Shown piece after piece: positions 14,938-15,141 of a DNA stretch of 15,141 nt; position 1 is the first letter of the stretch, and each line of letters starts with the position of its first letter. The notes under the pieces are model-generated. The model ran no database searches, had not been told where the DNA came from, and worked only from the letters and a program-made list of their open reading frames with translations. This stretch comes from JAKEGN01 sp964465665. Its GTDB lineage: Bacteria > Pseudomonadota > Gammaproteobacteria > Steroidobacterales > Woeseiaceae. Location of the stretch: NCBI GenBank assembly GCA_964465665.1, contig CAYXKM010000042.1, positions 1 through 15,141 of the forward strand, written 5' to 3'. The translations under genes were made by a program, and so were the position numbers.

Positions 14938-15141
14938 TCAATCCTTTTCGTCGGTTGGCCGATTGGGCCGTGAGCCGACGATGTCGAAGACAAGACCCGC
15001 CAGCGCGTTCATGCGCGTGACGCGAAAGATGACCTGGCCCACGGATATCTCGCGCACCGGACGGACCTCGCGCAGCTTCGGTGTCAGCGCGAGCACTACG
15101 GCGGCACGGACCAGCGTCGATGCAACAAAAACGCCGTAAAG
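14938..15141 (-). CDS. Membrane protein C-terminal end, possible MFS transporter
   Basis: The last 67 residues of a longer protein whose start lies beyond the right edge. A hydrophobic segment (LYGVFVASTLVRAAVVLAL) is followed by a charged cytoplasmic stretch with TPKLREVRPVREI, then VIFRVTRMNALAGLVFDIVGSRP, and a polar end (RPTDEKD). The pattern of a final helix and an amphipathic tail fits the end of a major facilitator superfamily transporter. The stop is TGA read on the minus strand at 14940-14938. It converges on the restriction-modification remnant with 47 bases between them. The assignment to MFS is tentative. Confidence 0.5.
   Translation of the reverse strand, partial: LYGVFVASTLVRAAVVLALTPKLREVRPVREISVGQVIFRVTRMNALAGLVFDIVGSRPNRPTDEKD

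Overview
The window is GC-rich, densely coded bacterial chromosome. The ygiQ, mechanosensitive-channel and SulP genes look proteobacterial, and YgiQ is close to the Escherichia coli protein along its length. The set of ion-handling genes suggests a marine or halotolerant gammaproteobacterium; this is inference, as no rRNA or phylogenetic marker is present. I see no tRNA, rRNA, CRISPR array, insertion sequence or phage gene.

Left part (1-8339), single housekeeping and membrane genes. On the minus strand: the start of a small membrane protein (cut by the window edge), overlapped by ygiQ, a radical SAM protein with a (Gly-Lys)6 tail encoded by a perfect hexanucleotide repeat. Divergent from ygiQ is a secreted polysaccharide deacetylase. 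Its 3' end overlaps the 3' end of a minus-strand NhaD-like antiporter. A small GNAT acetyltransferase then converges with an MscS-type channel, and upstream of the channel lies a SulP transporter with a STAS domain that closely resembles the bicarbonate carrier BicA.

Centre (8340-8668), a divergent regulatory region of 329 bases. It holds a good sigma70 promoter (TTGACA, 16-base spacer, TATATT) facing right, a perfect 16-base palindrome just past the expected transcription start, and two inverted copies of an 11-base core, one near each divergent gene.

Right part (8669-14323), a tight five-gene plus-strand operon: lysine 2,3-aminomutase (kamA), two ATP-grasp ligases related to D-Ala-D-Ala ligase, a fused GNAT acetyltransferase plus acetylpolyamine-amidohydrolase (class II histone-deacetylase fold), and a second GNAT. 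Two junctions are ATGA overlaps and the other two gaps are 34 and 37 bases. The aminomutase keeps the two aspartates that recognise the lysine side chain, so beta-lysine is the likely first product. The ligases could join it to another acid or amine, with acetylation and deacetylation acting as protection, maturation or control. I do not recognise this gene set as a characterised pathway and regard it as the window's best candidate for an undescribed biosynthetic system.

Right edge (14324-15141): a frameshifted remnant that looks like pieces of a type III restriction-modification locus, then the C-terminal end of a minus-strand membrane protein, possibly an MFS transporter.
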